The notes beneath the pieces are model-generated. The model saw nothing but the letters and a program-made list of their open reading frames with translations. It was not told the DNA's origin and searched no databases. Positions 45,218-55,142 of a stretch of 64,000 nt of DNA are shown here, in pieces (the first letter of the stretch is position 1; the number at the start of each line of letters is the position of its first letter). The translations under genes were made by a program, and so were the position numbers. Source of the stretch: Oliverpabstia intestinalis (GTDB taxonomy: Bacteria > Bacillota > Clostridia > Lachnospirales > Lachnospiraceae); contig NZ_VUMS01000002.1 of assembly GCF_009696065.1 (NCBI RefSeq), forward strand, positions 140,612 through 204,611, in the 5' to 3' direction.

Positions 45218-47635
45218 TTACTTTCTAAGCTGGATTCCCATGCCTTCCAGACCATTCAGGATCTTGTTCATAGCGCCATTGATTTCTGCTTCTTCGAGAG
45301 TTTTCTCTTTGGAGCGGAAGGTCAGAGAATAAGCAACGGACTTGAATCCTCTTTCGATCTGATCTCCTTCGTAAATATCAAACAGTTCAAAGTGTTCCAG
45401 AATCTTACCGCCTCTCTGAGCGATCATATGTTCGATCTGTCCAACCATGATCTCTTTCGGTACTACCATGGAGATGTCACGGTTTACTGCAGGGAATTTT
45501 GCGATTCCTTCGTATTTGCGGTCGAAGGATGCATGTTTTACGACATTCAGGATATCCAGAACTGCCACATATGCGCGCGTTCCGATACCATAAGTATCTG
45601 CCACTGCAGGATGCACTTCGCCCAGATAACCCATCACTTCACCTTCGTAGCTGATCAGAGCCTGACGACCCGGATGCAGGAAAGTCTTACCGGCTTTCGG
45701 ATCGTACTCAGTTTTCTTATGCATACCGATCTGATCGAAGAACTCTTCTACTACACCCTTCATATCAAAGAAATCACCGTCTCCGTACATACCCAGAGTG
45801 AACATCATACGTTCATCCGGCAGTTCGGTCAGCGGAAGTTCTTTTGGAAGATATACATTGCCCAGTTCGTACAGACGGACATTTTTATTTCTTCTGTTAT
45901 AGTTTGTTGCCAGAGAAGTCAGCATACCATTCAGAGAAATGGTTCTCATGATACTGAAATCTTCACCCAGCGGGTTGGAAATGGTGATTGCTTTTCTCAG
46001 TTCATCTCCTGCCGGAATCTGCAGTTTGTCAAATACCTTCGGGCTTTCAAAAGAATAGCAGTATCCCTGGGAGAATCCACAGTACTCAGCCACATCTCTT
46101 GCCACTTCTTCGATCCTCAATTTAAATGGCAGTTTTCCTGTTGTTGCTTCACCACTTGGCAGTGTGGTCGGAATATTGTCATATCCGTAGAAACGGGCAA
46201 CTTCTTCTGCGATATCTGCAGTACGGAAGATATCATGACGGAAGGTCGGAGCAACAATCTCGTTGGTTGTTTCATCGTAAGCCAGTTCTACCCTGGACAG
46301 GTACTCCAGCATATCTTCTTTGGAGATATCAGTTCCCAGAAGGCTGTTGATTTTTTCCGGTTCAAACGGTACTCTTACAGGTTCTTTTTTCTTGGTATAT
46401 ACATCAGCCACACCACCAACAACTTCACCGGCTCCCAGTTCTTCCATCAGCTGGCAGGCACGGTCGATGGCTGCCAGTGCATTGTTCGGATCCAGACCTT
46501 TTTCAAATTTTCCGGAAGCATCTGTACGAAGTCCGATTCTCTTTGCAGACAGACGGATATTCGGACCGTCAAAGCATGCTGCTTCAAACAGAACTGTTTT
46601 TACATTGTCTGTGATCATAGAATTTTCTCCGCCCATGATACCTGCGATACCGATAGATTTTTCTCCGTCACAGATCATCAGAACGTTTTCATCCATCTGG
46701 CGTTCCTGACCGTCAAGAGTAACAAATTTTTCGTCTTTTCCGGCACGGCGTACATGGATCTCATGATTTGCGATCATATCCAGATCATAGGCATGCATCG
46801 GCTGACCATATTCTTCCATGACATAGTTTGTGATATCTACCAGGTTGTTGATCGGGCGGATGCCGTTGGCAGCCAGACATCTCTGCATCCATTTCGGGGA
46901 CGGTCCGATTTTTACATTTTTTACGACTCTTGCGCAGTAACGCGGGCAGAGATCTTTGTCTTCTACGGTTACTTTCACATAATCATTGACATCTTCGTCA
47001 TTACCGGTAGCTGTTACAACCGGCGGAACAAATTCTTTACGGAAAGTAGCTGCTGCTTCTCTTGCGATCCCCAGTACACCGTAGCAATCTACACGGTTGG
47101 AAGTGATCTCATATTCAATCACCGCATCGTTCAGTCCCAGTGCCTCGATCGCACTCGCACCGACCGTGGCGTCTTCCGGGAAAATATAGATTCCGTATTC
47201 CGGAGCTTCCGGATACATTTCTCTTGTGGAGCCAAGTTCTTCGATGGAACACATCATACCGTAGGAATCCACACCACGCAATTTTCCGGCTTTGATCTTG
47301 ATTCCGCCCGGAGTTTTCTTACCGTCGTGTCCACCTGCAACTCTTCCTCCCGGAAGAACAACCGGAACTTTGTCTCCTTCTTTTACATTTGGAGCGCCGG
47401 TAACGATCTGTGTTACTTCATTGCCTACATTTACCTGGCAGATGATCAGTTTATCTGCATCCGGATGTTTCTCAATCTTTTCAATCTGTCCAATCACGAT
47501 GTTTTCCAGATCGGCATCCAGTAATTCATATCCTTCAACTTTAGTTCCGGACAGTGTCATCGCATCTGTATATTCCTGAGCTGTGACGTCCAGATCCGGG
47601 ACAAACATTTTAATCCATGATAAAGATGTATTCAT
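45218..47635 (-). CDS. pheT: Phenylalanyl-tRNA synthetase beta subunit
   Basis: An 805-residue subunit of the (alpha-beta)2 enzyme that charges tRNA-Phe. An N-terminal tRNA-binding OB fold (residues about 40-150, VGNEVTQIVTGAPN), the B3/B4 editing domain (B3/B4 with YCARVVKNV and PINNLVDITNYVMEEYGQPMHA), B5 and a C-terminal anticodon-binding FDX-ACB domain (FPAVNRDISMVVPKEI) are all seen. It follows pheS with a 13-base gap and shares the T-box leader. Confidence 0.96.
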   Translation of the reverse strand: MNTSLSWIKMFVPDLDVTAQEYTDAMTLSGTKVEGYELLDADLENIVIGQIEKIEKHPDADKLIICQVNVGNEVTQIVTGAPNVKEGDKVPVVLPGGRVAGGHDGKKTPGGIKIKAGKLRGVDSYGMMCSIEELGSTREMYPEAPEYGIYIFPEDATVGASAIEALGLNDAVIEYEITSNRVDCYGVLGIAREAAATFRKEFVPPVVTATGNDEDVNDYVKVTVEDKDLCPRYCARVVKNVKIGPSPKWMQRCLAANGIRPINNLVDITNYVMEEYGQPMHAYDLDMIANHEIHVRRAGKDEKFVTLDGQERQMDENVLMICDGEKSIGIAGIMGGENSMITDNVKTVLFEAACFDGPNIRLSAKRIGLRTDASGKFEKGLDPNNALAAIDRACQLMEELGAGEVVGGVADVYTKKKEPVRVPFEPEKINSLLGTDISKEDMLEYLSRVELAYDETTNEIVAPTFRHDIFRTADIAEEVARFYGYDNIPTTLPSGEATTGKLPFKLRIEEVARDVAEYCGFSQGYCYSFESPKVFDKLQIPAGDELRKAITISNPLGEDFSIMRTISLNGMLTSLATNYNRRNKNVRLYELGNVYLPKELPLTELPDERMMFTLGMYGDGDFFDMKGVVEEFFDQIGMHKKTEYDPKAGKTFLHPGRQALISYEGEVMGYLGEVHPAVADTYGIGTRAYVAVLDILNVVKHASFDRKYEGIAKFPAVNRDISMVVPKEIMVGQIEHMIAQRGGKILEHFELFDIYEGDQIERGFKSVAYSLTFRSKEKTLEEAEINGAMNKILNGLEGMGIQLRK

Positions 47636-47648
47636 TCTTTTAATCCTC

Positions 47649-48680
47649 CTAGAACTGTTTTAAGAATCTGTAGTCATTTTCATACAGAAGGCGCATGTCA
47701 TCGATCTCGTATTTCAGAAGTGCGATACGCTCCAGACCTACACCAAAAGCAAAACCGGTATATTCTTTCGGATCGATGCCACACATCTCAAGTACATGCG
47801 GATGAACCATACCACAGCCAAGGATCTCGATCCAACCGGATCCTTTACAAAAACGACATCCTTTGCCACCGCACTTGAAACAGGATACATCAACCTCTGC
47901 ACTCGGCTCTGTAAATGGAAAATGATGCGGACGGAATTTTGTTTTTGTTTCCGGTCCGAACAGTTCTTTTGCAAATTCTTCCAGTGTACCTTTCAGGTCA
48001 GAGAAAGTAATATGTTTGTCGATTACCAGACCTTCGATCTGATGGAAGGAAGGAGAATGGGTTGCATCTACTTCGTCAGAACGGAATACACGTCCCGGTG
48101 CGATCATACGAATCGGCAGTTTCCCTTCTTCCATGGTTCTCGCCTGAACCGGAGAAGTCTGGGAACGAAGCAGAATGCTGTCTGTGATAAAGAAAGTATC
48201 CTGTTCGTCACGAGCCGGATGATCTTCCGGAATATTCAGTTTGGTGAAGTTGTAATCTGCGTACTCAACTTCCGGTCCTTCCACAACTTCATAACCCATA
48301 CCGATAAAAATTCTTTCTACTTCTTCCAGTGCAATGGTATTCGGATGACGATGACCAACGTTTGCTTTTTTTGCAGGCAGTGTGACATCGATTACTTCTG
48401 CTGCCATCTTTGCTTCCCGCAGTTCTTTCTCCAGACGGGTTTTTGTCTCCTCCATCATAGTTTCAATTTTTGCCCTGGCTTCATTCACCATCTGTCCTAC
48501 TTTCGGACGATCTTCCGGAGCTACATCCTTCATACTTTTCAGCACAGAAGTAAGCTGTCCTTTTTTACCAAGGAAATTTACTCTTACATCATTCAGTTTG
48601 TCCAGGGCGTCTGACTGTTCAATCTTCTCAGAAGCTTCATCCAGAATCGCCTGTAATGTTTCTTTGATACTATTACTCAT
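47649..48680 (-). CDS. pheS: Phenylalanyl-tRNA synthetase alpha subunit
   Basis: A 343-residue catalytic subunit. It has an N-terminal coiled-coil for tRNA binding (residues 1-85), motif 2 region ([29 protein letters not shown]) and motif 3 ([16 protein letters not shown]). The residue after GMG-like Ala at the Phe pocket is not unusual. The start MSNSIKE has AGGAG upstream. It is preceded by a T-box leader with a Phe specifier. Confidence 0.96.
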   Translation of the reverse strand: MSNSIKETLQAILDEASEKIEQSDALDKLNDVRVNFLGKKGQLTSVLKSMKDVAPEDRPKVGQMVNEARAKIETMMEETKTRLEKELREAKMAAEVIDVTLPAKKANVGHRHPNTIALEEVERIFIGMGYEVVEGPEVEYADYNFTKLNIPEDHPARDEQDTFFITDSILLRSQTSPVQARTMEEGKLPIRMIAPGRVFRSDEVDATHSPSFHQIEGLVIDKHITFSDLKGTLEEFAKELFGPETKTKFRPHHFPFTEPSAEVDVSCFKCGGKGCRFCKGSGWIEILGCGMVHPHVLEMCGIDPKEYTGFAFGVGLERIALLKYEIDDMRLLYENDYRFLKQF

Positions 48681-48760
48681 GGCAGTTCTCCTTTTCTATT
48701 TGTTGGGGATAGCACAATGCAACGGGTAAAATACGCTACGCGATTTTTATTCGTTTTCGC

Positions 48761-49025
48761 AAAAAAAGCCTCGCCCTTCCAGATTACTGGAGGGACGAGG
48801 CAATTATATCATCTCGCGGTACCACCCTGATTTCCGATTAAAATATTAACGGACACTCATTAAGACTTAACGCGTCTGTACGTCTTCTCTTACTTGTCTT
48901 TCGGAGAAGAAGCTCCAGTGGGAATCTCAATATATATCTGAACTTAAAGGAGCTCACAGCCGGTGACTCCTTCTCTCTGTAAGAAAATATATATCTACTG
49001 ACACTTTCTCAGCTTTTTTCTTTCG
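48761..49025 (-). promoter_or_regulatory. T-box riboswitch, Phe (UUC) specifier, controlling pheS-pheT
   Basis: On the minus strand the conserved T-box AGGGTGGTACCGCG lies at 48813-48826, followed by a terminator stem GCCTCGTCCCTCCAG / CTGGAAGGGCGAGGC (about 48768-48803) with seven T residues. Stem I contains the AGTA loop-E motif and, opposite it, the specifier TTC at 48922-48924. Uncharged tRNA-Phe is expected to stabilise the antiterminator and switch on pheST. Confidence 0.95.
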
Positions 49026-49031
49026 GCATAA

Positions 49032-49060
49032 ATTATAGTATGGATCCGCTTATCTGTCAA
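49032..49060 (-). promoter_or_regulatory. Promoter of the pheST T-box transcript
   Basis: TTGACA (49055-49060) and TATAAT (49032-49037) on the minus strand are separated by exactly 17 bases, both full consensus. Confidence 0.9.
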
Positions 49061-49140
49061 GTTTTATTTCCGCTTTATTCCTAATTCATACCCTCTTTGG
49101 TATTTACCCCTGTTACTGTTCCGGTCATTTTCAGTAACTT

Positions 49141-50085
49141 CTACAATTCCTTCTTTTCTGTCGTTTCCTTGTCCGTCATTTTCTTTTCTTCTGTATCATT
49201 TTCCCGGATTCCTTTTAACAGTCCCTGGTACTCGCTGCGAATAAGCTCGCTTGCCATTTGATGCAGCCTGCGAAGGCGTTCTTCAAAATAAGCATTGATT
49301 TCCGCCCCGATCAGAACAATATACATACAAAAATATAACCACAAAAGAACCAGAATAATCGTCGTCAGGCTTCCGTACATGTTGGAAAATCCATCGTAAT
49401 AATCCAGATAGACAGAAAATCCAAGGGAAAACAGTGACCACGCCACCGCCGAGACCACCGCTCCCGGTATCTGACTCCGAAAAGAAGTCTTTCTGTTCGG
49501 CAGAAATTTATAGATCATCAGGAAAATCAGTGCCAGTACAACAAGCGAAACTGCTGTACGCATACCAATGACATAGGCAGTGACTTTGGCAAGCGTCGGA
49601 ATGTACTTTGTAAGAAGTTTCTGAATACTGTTACCGAATACCAGAAGAATCAGGCTGCTGATAACAGCAAGAATAAAGATCAGTGTATACAGAGCAGACC
49701 GTATCCTTGTCACCACATAATTTCTCGTCTCTTTTACATGATAAATCGCATTGACCCCATTCGTCAGTCCCTGCAGGCCTTTCCCCGCACTCCAGAGGGT
49801 AAAAACCGCACTGATTGGTACAATTGCTGTTGATTTGTCATAGACCTCCTGAATAATACTAAAAAGAAAACTTCGAAAATCTCCCGCATCCGGCATAATC
49901 TGCAAAAGAATCTCCACTACCATATCTTTTGTAATAGAGACATACGTTACCAGCGGAAGCAGAAGCATCAAAAAGGGCACAAAGGACATCAAAATAAAGA
50001 AGGCTGCCTGTGCGGCAAATGCGCTCACATGATCCTGAGCCATGCGGTTCATGAATCCGGTCATGATTTTTATAAACTTTTTCAT
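49141..50085 (-). CDS. YihY/BrkB-family membrane protein
   Basis: A 314-residue protein of the YihY/virulence factor BrkB family, with about six transmembrane segments. The N-terminal DHVSAFAAQAAFFILMSFVPF segment and the later ILVLLWLYFCMYIVLIGAEINAY motif are diagnostic. The C-terminus is a charged cytoplasmic tail (KEKKMTDKETTEKKEL). The family was once called RNase BN; a role in membrane or wall stress is suspected, activity unknown. It is a single gene. Confidence 0.88.
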   Translation of the reverse strand: MKKFIKIMTGFMNRMAQDHVSAFAAQAAFFILMSFVPFLMLLLPLVTYVSITKDMVVEILLQIMPDAGDFRSFLFSIIQEVYDKSTAIVPISAVFTLWSAGKGLQGLTNGVNAIYHVKETRNYVVTRIRSALYTLIFILAVISSLILLVFGNSIQKLLTKYIPTLAKVTAYVIGMRTAVSLVVLALIFLMIYKFLPNRKTSFRSQIPGAVVSAVAWSLFSLGFSVYLDYYDGFSNMYGSLTTIILVLLWLYFCMYIVLIGAEINAYFEERLRRLHQMASELIRSEYQGLLKGIRENDTEEKKMTDKETTEKKEL

Positions 50086-50147
50086 TTTGCTTTCCTTTCT
50101 GCACAGTATCTGGTTTTTACATAATTATTTTTTATCATACTATTTTT

Positions 50148-51662
50148 TCAGAATTCTTGCAAGTTTTCTATAGTAATATTCTGATAGAAAATCTGCAGAA
50201 TGTCCCGCCAGCCAAGACCATTTTCTGCAAGATGCTTTGCTCCGTTCTGACTCATCCCCACACCATGCCCATAACCTCCACCGGTAAAGACAAATGTACC
50301 CGCTCCCTGTTCTTTCCTAAAATCGACTATAAAACAGGCACTCGGCAGTAATTCCATCGTATCACAGACACTTCCATCATTTCTGCTTACAGACAGCCCT
50401 TTTACCGATAAGAATTTTCGGATCGCATATTCGTTTTCAAGTGTTGCGTTTTGATTCTCTCCCTGAATCTCCAGTGTTTTTACTCCTCCACCGGGATTTC
50501 TTCCCTGTATGGATAAGCCGGTAAATGCACCAAGCTGAGGCCATTTTCTTTCACTGCGTTCTTTCAGCATTTCCCATGGAATGCAGACTTTCCATCGATA
50601 CCAGACATCTTCTTTTTCATAATCTCCTGCATCCCTCTGCAAAATTCGTTCCCGAAACGACTGTTCTGTCATTTCCGGCTGCAAGGTACCGTTCACCATG
50701 GTTTCCACAGCCTTGTGACTCACTGCAATGCTCCTAAGATATGGAGCACTTTTTTTCGCGTTCCATACTTCATCTGTATCGGTGCAACCCCAGGAAGTCG
50801 AAAAAAAATATGCTTCAATCGGTTTTCCATCACTGAGTATTATCATCCCCCTGGTAGCATCCACCGCCTGACTGCTTGCCGCCTGTTCGGAAATATTGTT
50901 ATACACCTGACAGGAAACAGTATCGTCCACATCCGCATCCCACTCTTTCATTCGTTCTTCTCTGATCTGCCGTACTGCATATGTTCGTGCGCAAACTGCC
51001 TGTGCACAGAGTGCTTCTGCCGGAGCATCCGCAGGCATCTCACTCGGCACAACTCCTTTCAGATAAGATTCCAGATCAACCTGGTTGATCACTCGAAAAC
51101 CTTGTTTCTCTCTCGTCACTTCCAGAATACCCTGATATGCCGGCGCGCCCTGACTTCTTCTGACAGAATTCAAAGTCAGTGCCATTGTGTCCGGTGCTTC
51201 CACAATAACTGTCTGCCCAGGCTGCATCCGTTCTGACAAACAGAGTTCTGTGCCTGCCTCCTGCTGCACTGTTATATCCCCTTTTACCAAGTAGGGTGCC
51301 GGACAGGATATTCTCACATCCGAATGAAGATACTGCTCAGTTCCGTCAACAGAAATCAATACACGAATTATCGACTCTTTTCTTTCCGTATTTTTTTCTT
51401 GTTCCATATTTGTCAATGATGTAGTCGGATTATCTATCTCCTCATTTCTTTTCTGCTGTTGTTCCGTTTTTTTTCGAGTGTTCTTTGCTTCTGCCATCTG
51501 TTGCTCTGCCTGCAGTTTTTCAAGATACTTTTTTTCTTCCTCCCTCTGTTTTCCTTCCCATATTCCCGGCAGAAACATCACCAGAAAAATTATCACAGCA
51601 CCTGCAATCGTCCATATCCATCTCCATGGAATATTTTTATATGTTTCACCATTTTTTTCCAT
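50148..51662 (-). CDS. SpoIID/LytB-domain protein, membrane-anchored
   Basis: A 504-residue protein with an N-terminal transmembrane anchor (WRWIWTIAGAVIIFLVMFLPGI, about 13-34), a charged coiled linker (to about 90), and a C-terminal SpoIID domain: RVINQVDLESYLKGVVPSEMP with the catalytic-region Glu, CAQAVCARTYAV, and GYGHGVGMSQNGAKHLAENG at the end. SpoIID is a peptidoglycan lytic transglycosylase acting at engulfment; this longer form could be a vegetative or sporulation-linked paralogue. No spoIIQ or spoIIAH neighbours are seen. Confidence 0.85.
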   Translation of the reverse strand: MEKNGETYKNIPWRWIWTIAGAVIIFLVMFLPGIWEGKQREEEKKYLEKLQAEQQMAEAKNTRKKTEQQQKRNEEIDNPTTSLTNMEQEKNTERKESIIRVLISVDGTEQYLHSDVRISCPAPYLVKGDITVQQEAGTELCLSERMQPGQTVIVEAPDTMALTLNSVRRSQGAPAYQGILEVTREKQGFRVINQVDLESYLKGVVPSEMPADAPAEALCAQAVCARTYAVRQIREERMKEWDADVDDTVSCQVYNNISEQAASSQAVDATRGMIILSDGKPIEAYFFSTSWGCTDTDEVWNAKKSAPYLRSIAVSHKAVETMVNGTLQPEMTEQSFRERILQRDAGDYEKEDVWYRWKVCIPWEMLKERSERKWPQLGAFTGLSIQGRNPGGGVKTLEIQGENQNATLENEYAIRKFLSVKGLSVSRNDGSVCDTMELLPSACFIVDFRKEQGAGTFVFTGGGYGHGVGMSQNGAKHLAENGLGWRDILQIFYQNITIENLQEF

Positions 51663-51749
51663 ATCTCAGTATATGGCATTTTTCTGAAAATTATCCGGCC
51701 GGACTTGTTATGTTTTCAGTCAAAATTTGTGACGTTGCTGTTCACCGCT

Positions 51750-51911
51750 AGAGCGTGTCTGGAAAAGGCTTTTCGTGAGCTGCGAGTCTCAGTTTGTGGG
51801 AGATTTTATCCGAATGAGGGCGGCGTAGCGGGCTACGGCAACCGAATGAGGATAAAATATACCGCAAAGTGGGGCTTGCAGATTGCGGAAATGATTTTTC
51901 AGACACACTCT
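51750..51911. repeat. 162-bp imperfect hairpin element
   Basis: Outer arms AGAGCGTGTCTGGAAAA (51750-51766) and its near complement ending CAGACACACTCT (about 51895-51911). Inside, CTGCGAGTCTCAGTTTGTGG can pair with CCGCAAAGTGGGGCTTGCAG mostly through G-C and G-T pairs, and ATTTTATCC pairs with GGATAAAAT. The mismatches are largely wobble-compatible on one strand. No ORF is supported. Confidence 0.75.
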
Positions 51912-51954
51912 AAGATCCTACGAACGGTTTTTTGTGGACGAAAGTCATAGAAAA

Positions 51955-52006
51955 TACACAAAAAGGATCCCATACCCTCAATTAACGGGTACAGAATCCT
52001 TCTATC
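51955..52006 (-). terminator. Terminator after galM
   Basis: AAGGAT..CATACCC (51963-51978) pairs with GGGTAC..AATCCTT (51988-52002), with flanking A/T runs, 20 bases past the galM stop. Confidence 0.65.
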
Positions 52007-52021
52007 CTGTTTATAAATTAA

Positions 52022-53068
52022 TTATTTTACCAGAAAACGATATACTGTTTTTGTGTCGTACTTCTCTCCTGCTTTCAGGAAAGGCTGTGCGAAATGGGTA
52101 TCGTTGACCGCGTTCGGGCAATACTGGGACTCCAGGCAGAAAGCATGGCGTTCATCATATACCGCGCCATTTTTTCCTTTTTCGCCGTTTAAGAAATTTG
52201 CTGCATAGAACTGAACAGCCGGGCAATCTGTATATGCTTCCATAGCGATTCCGGTTTTTTCGCAATAAGCTTTTGCCATCCAGTCAAAGGCACCTTCCGG
52301 TTTATCCAATACAAAATTATGATCGTATCCACCTGTCATCTGTAACTGCGCAAAATCTGCATCGATTTCTTTACCGATTGCCTTTGGCTCTGTAAAATCC
52401 ATTGGAGTTCCGGCTACAGGAGCAAGTTCACCGGTTGGAATGGATTTAGAATCGCTCACCGGTGTGTAAGTAGTTGCATTCAGCTGAATCGTCTGTTCAT
52501 ATACATTACCGGAATCATGTCCACCCAGATTAAAGTAGCTGTGGTTTGTCATATTCGCCACCGTATCCTGATCAGAAATTCCTTCATAGTGAATCTCTAC
52601 GGCATTATCATCAGTCAGTGTGTATGTAACTGTCACATCAAAGTTTCCTGGAAATCCCTGTTCACCATCCGGGCTGTGATGACGAAAAGCAACCGCCTGC
52701 TCTTTTGTTTCTGCTTCCCACATCATGAATTCAAATCCATCCGGACCACTGTGCAGACTGTTTCCTTTTTCATTTGGCGTCAGCTGAATCTTTTTTCCAT
52801 TCAGTACAAAAGAGGCACCCTTGATACGATTTCCGTTTCTTCCGATTGTAGCACCTAAATGAGGAGAATTTACCTGATAATCTTCTCCGTGATCATATCC
52901 TAATACCACATCTGTCAGCACACCATTTTTGTCCGGTACCAGGACACTTACCAGAATCGCGCCAAAATCTGTAACCTTCATCACCATACCGTTTTTATTG
53001 GTTACCGTATACAAAGAAATGGCTTCTCCTTTTTTTGTTGTTCCAAAGCTTTGTTTTTCTACACTCAT
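52022..53068 (-). CDS. galM: Aldose 1-epimerase (mutarotase)
   Basis: A 348-residue galactose mutarotase that interconverts alpha and beta anomers. Visible motifs are GATIGRNGNRIKGASF (substrate Arg/Asn), NMTNHSYFNLGGH (catalytic His near 180), GGYDHNFVLD and the catalytic Glu in CLESQYCPNAVN near 310. The start MSVEKQS has GGAGGG upstream, 7 bases from the ATG; a longer start is not supported. It has no gal genes beside it. Gap 53069-53180 shows nothing else. Confidence 0.93.
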   Translation of the reverse strand: MSVEKQSFGTTKKGEAISLYTVTNKNGMVMKVTDFGAILVSVLVPDKNGVLTDVVLGYDHGEDYQVNSPHLGATIGRNGNRIKGASFVLNGKKIQLTPNEKGNSLHSGPDGFEFMMWEAETKEQAVAFRHHSPDGEQGFPGNFDVTVTYTLTDDNAVEIHYEGISDQDTVANMTNHSYFNLGGHDSGNVYEQTIQLNATTYTPVSDSKSIPTGELAPVAGTPMDFTEPKAIGKEIDADFAQLQMTGGYDHNFVLDKPEGAFDWMAKAYCEKTGIAMEAYTDCPAVQFYAANFLNGEKGKNGAVYDERHAFCLESQYCPNAVNDTHFAQPFLKAGEKYDTKTVYRFLVK

Positions 53069-53180
53069 AATACCCTCCGTCTCAGTCACTTTCTAGGACT
53101 GTTCTCTTAATAATATTTTGTACCAGCCCTCAGTCTTGTCCCAACAATGTTCCGACTGTTATGCAGCTGTACTATTACAT

Positions 53181-53206
53181 AAAAAAGGAGTCATATCATG
53201 ACTCCC
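53181..53206 (-). terminator. Terminator of the 6S-like RNA
   Basis: GGAGTCAT (53187-53194) and ATGACTCC (53198-53205) form a perfect 8-bp stem with a 3-base loop, followed on the minus strand by six T residues. It lies just after the predicted ncRNA body. Confidence 0.85.
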
Positions 53207-53403
53207 CATCTTCCTTTTATAACCCCGGAGTGCCGTTTCCCTTTTTTTGACGCCTAGCGACTGCTAGGTGGGTGACCGCAGTATCTCTTTTGTCTTCCGC
53301 TGCATAATGACGGCCTGACATCCAATCAACAATATAGGAGTCCCATAAACGTAAATGTAGGTTCAAAATAAAGAGAGGGTCGCACACCCCAGGTGTTACT
53401 TTT
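53207..53403 (-). ncRNA. ssrS: Probable 6S RNA
   Basis: The gap between thrC and galM has its own strong promoter, about 190-220 bases with no ORF, and a terminator. On the minus strand the 5' part (CACCTGGGGTGTGCGACCC) can pair with the 3' part (GGGAAACGGCACTCCGGGG), leaving a large AT-rich interior that includes TTTATGGGACTCC and GGATGTCAGGCC, then a hairpin CCTAGCAG-TCG-CTAGG. This long, nearly closed rod matches 6S RNA, which mimics an open promoter and binds sigma-A RNA polymerase. A different structured ncRNA remains possible. Confidence 0.6.
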
Positions 53404-53409
53404 TATTGT

Positions 53410-53438
53410 ATTATACCCTAGTCTATGTTGTATTTCAA
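53410..53438 (-). promoter_or_regulatory. Promoter of the 6S-like RNA
   Basis: TTGAAA (53433-53438) and TATAAT (53410-53415) on the minus strand with a 17-base spacer; transcription would start near 53403. Confidence 0.85.
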
Positions 53439-53516
53439 GGAATAATGTACAAAAAATTCAAATTTTTGATGAATACTTTAGGTCACAGTGACCGAAGGGC
53501 CTGTTTTCTTTCTTCA

Positions 53517-55010
53517 TCACTGAATGCCGAGAATTTTCTTCACTACAACAGGCATCTCCGCTACATCTGCTACCGTATTATGACGAACTTCAGCGTTACG
53601 GATTTCTTCGATTGCATTCGGCACTGCCACACCGGAAATTTCTGATAACTGGTCGATCAGTTCAAAATCTCCCATAGCTGCATATTTTCCTTCATCAATT
53701 GCTTCCATCACGCTTCTTGTAAACTTATATGGGCTTGCTGTAGAGGCGATCACAGTTTTAGCTGTATCACCTGTTTCCTCTGTATACTTTTTATACACTG
53801 TTGCAGCTACACTGGTATGTGTATCGATCACATAACCACAGTCTTTATAAATTTTACGAATCGTTTCAGCAGTCTCCTCTTCCGTTGCATAGTTGCCATA
53901 GAAATCAGCCAGCTGCATCTTCATTTCATCTGTGATATGATAAACACCATCTTTTGTCAGTTCTTCCATCAGAACTTTATTTTTCTCCGGATCATTTCCT
54001 GCGATTCTGTAAATCAGACGCTCCAGATTGCTGGAAATCAGGATATCCATAGATGGTGATGTTGTCAGAATAAACTCTCTGTTTCTGTCATAAGTTCCTG
54101 TAGTAAAGAAGTCAAACAGTACTTTATTGTCATTAGACGCACAGATCAGTTTTTTAATCGGCAGACCCATATTTTTTGCATAGTAAGCGGCCAGGATATT
54201 TCCAAAGTTACCGGTAGGAACTACTACATTAATCTCTTCACCCTGCTGGATCTGTCCTGTTTTATACAGATTTGCATATGCATATACATAATACACAATT
54301 TGCGGAATCAGACGGCCGATATTGATCGAGTTTGCAGAAGAGAACTGATAACCAGCCTCTTCCAGCTCTGCTTTCATCTCAGTGTCGTTGAAGATTTTCT
54401 TTACGCCAGTCTGCGCATCATCAAAGTTTCCGCGGATCGCAACAACGTAAGTATTGTCTCCTTTCTGAGTTACCATCTGTTTTTCCTGAATAGGACTCAC
54501 ACCGTCTTTCGGATAAAATACGATAATTTTAGTTCCCGGTACATCTGCAAAACCTGCCATTGCTGCTTTTCCTGTATCACCGGAAGTTGCAGTCAGAATT
54601 ACGATGTCATTGGTCACACCGTTTTTCTTCGCAGCTGTTGTCAGCAGATATGGAAGAATCGACAGAGCCATGTCTTTGAAAGCTATTGTAGATCCGTGGA
54701 ATAATTCCAGATAATAGGCACCATCTGCTTTCACAAGAGGTGCAATGACATCGGTATCAAACTTCTTATCATAGGCAGACTGAATACATTTCTTCAGTTC
54801 TTCTTCTGTGAAATCAGTCAGAAAACGACTCATTACTTCGTAGGCAACTTCCTGATAAGACATCTGTGCCAGCTGTTCCATAGGGACGTCCAGTACCGGA
54901 ATCTGATCCGGTACAAATAAGCCGCCATCTTCAGAAAGACCTTTTAAGATTGCATTGGATGCAGTTACTGTACTTCCATTTCCTCTGGTGCTTCTGTATA
55001 ATACTTCCAT
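53517..55010 (-). CDS. thrC: Threonine synthase
   Basis: A 497-residue PLP enzyme converting O-phosphohomoserine to threonine. It belongs to the longer (about 490-residue) class: N-terminal EVLYRSTRGN, LPLA-like LFHGSTIAFKDMALS with the PLP lysine in FKD, then ILTATSGDTGKAAMAGF and VPTGNFGNILAAYYA. The start MEVLYRS has GAGGAG 8-9 bases upstream. It stands alone without hom or thrB. Confidence 0.95.
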   Translation of the reverse strand: MEVLYRSTRGNGSTVTASNAILKGLSEDGGLFVPDQIPVLDVPMEQLAQMSYQEVAYEVMSRFLTDFTEEELKKCIQSAYDKKFDTDVIAPLVKADGAYYLELFHGSTIAFKDMALSILPYLLTTAAKKNGVTNDIVILTATSGDTGKAAMAGFADVPGTKIIVFYPKDGVSPIQEKQMVTQKGDNTYVVAIRGNFDDAQTGVKKIFNDTEMKAELEEAGYQFSSANSINIGRLIPQIVYYVYAYANLYKTGQIQQGEEINVVVPTGNFGNILAAYYAKNMGLPIKKLICASNDNKVLFDFFTTGTYDRNREFILTTSPSMDILISSNLERLIYRIAGNDPEKNKVLMEELTKDGVYHITDEMKMQLADFYGNYATEEETAETIRKIYKDCGYVIDTHTSVAATVYKKYTEETGDTAKTVIASTASPYKFTRSVMEAIDEGKYAAMGDFELIDQLSEISGVAVPNAIEEIRNAEVRHNTVADVAEMPVVVKKILGIQ

Positions 55011-55142
55011 TCTGTACACTCCTCACATATTTTTATGCTTTTATGTAGTAAATCACTATAGTTTAGAATTATAACACAGGTCACTTTTTATGGCAATCCT
55101 ATTTTCTTTGATTTACATACCTGTATATTTATGTTTTTATGC

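Noticed and set aside
45107..47524. 805-codon open frame on the plus strand opposite pheT
   Set aside because: Antisense artefact of pheT codon bias; Phe, Cys, His and Ser rich, no domain, no ribosome binding site.
48733..49030. Considered whether the T-box could be specific for Leu or Tyr
   Set aside because: The codon opposite the AGTA motif is TTC and the regulated genes are pheS and pheT, so Phe is consistent.
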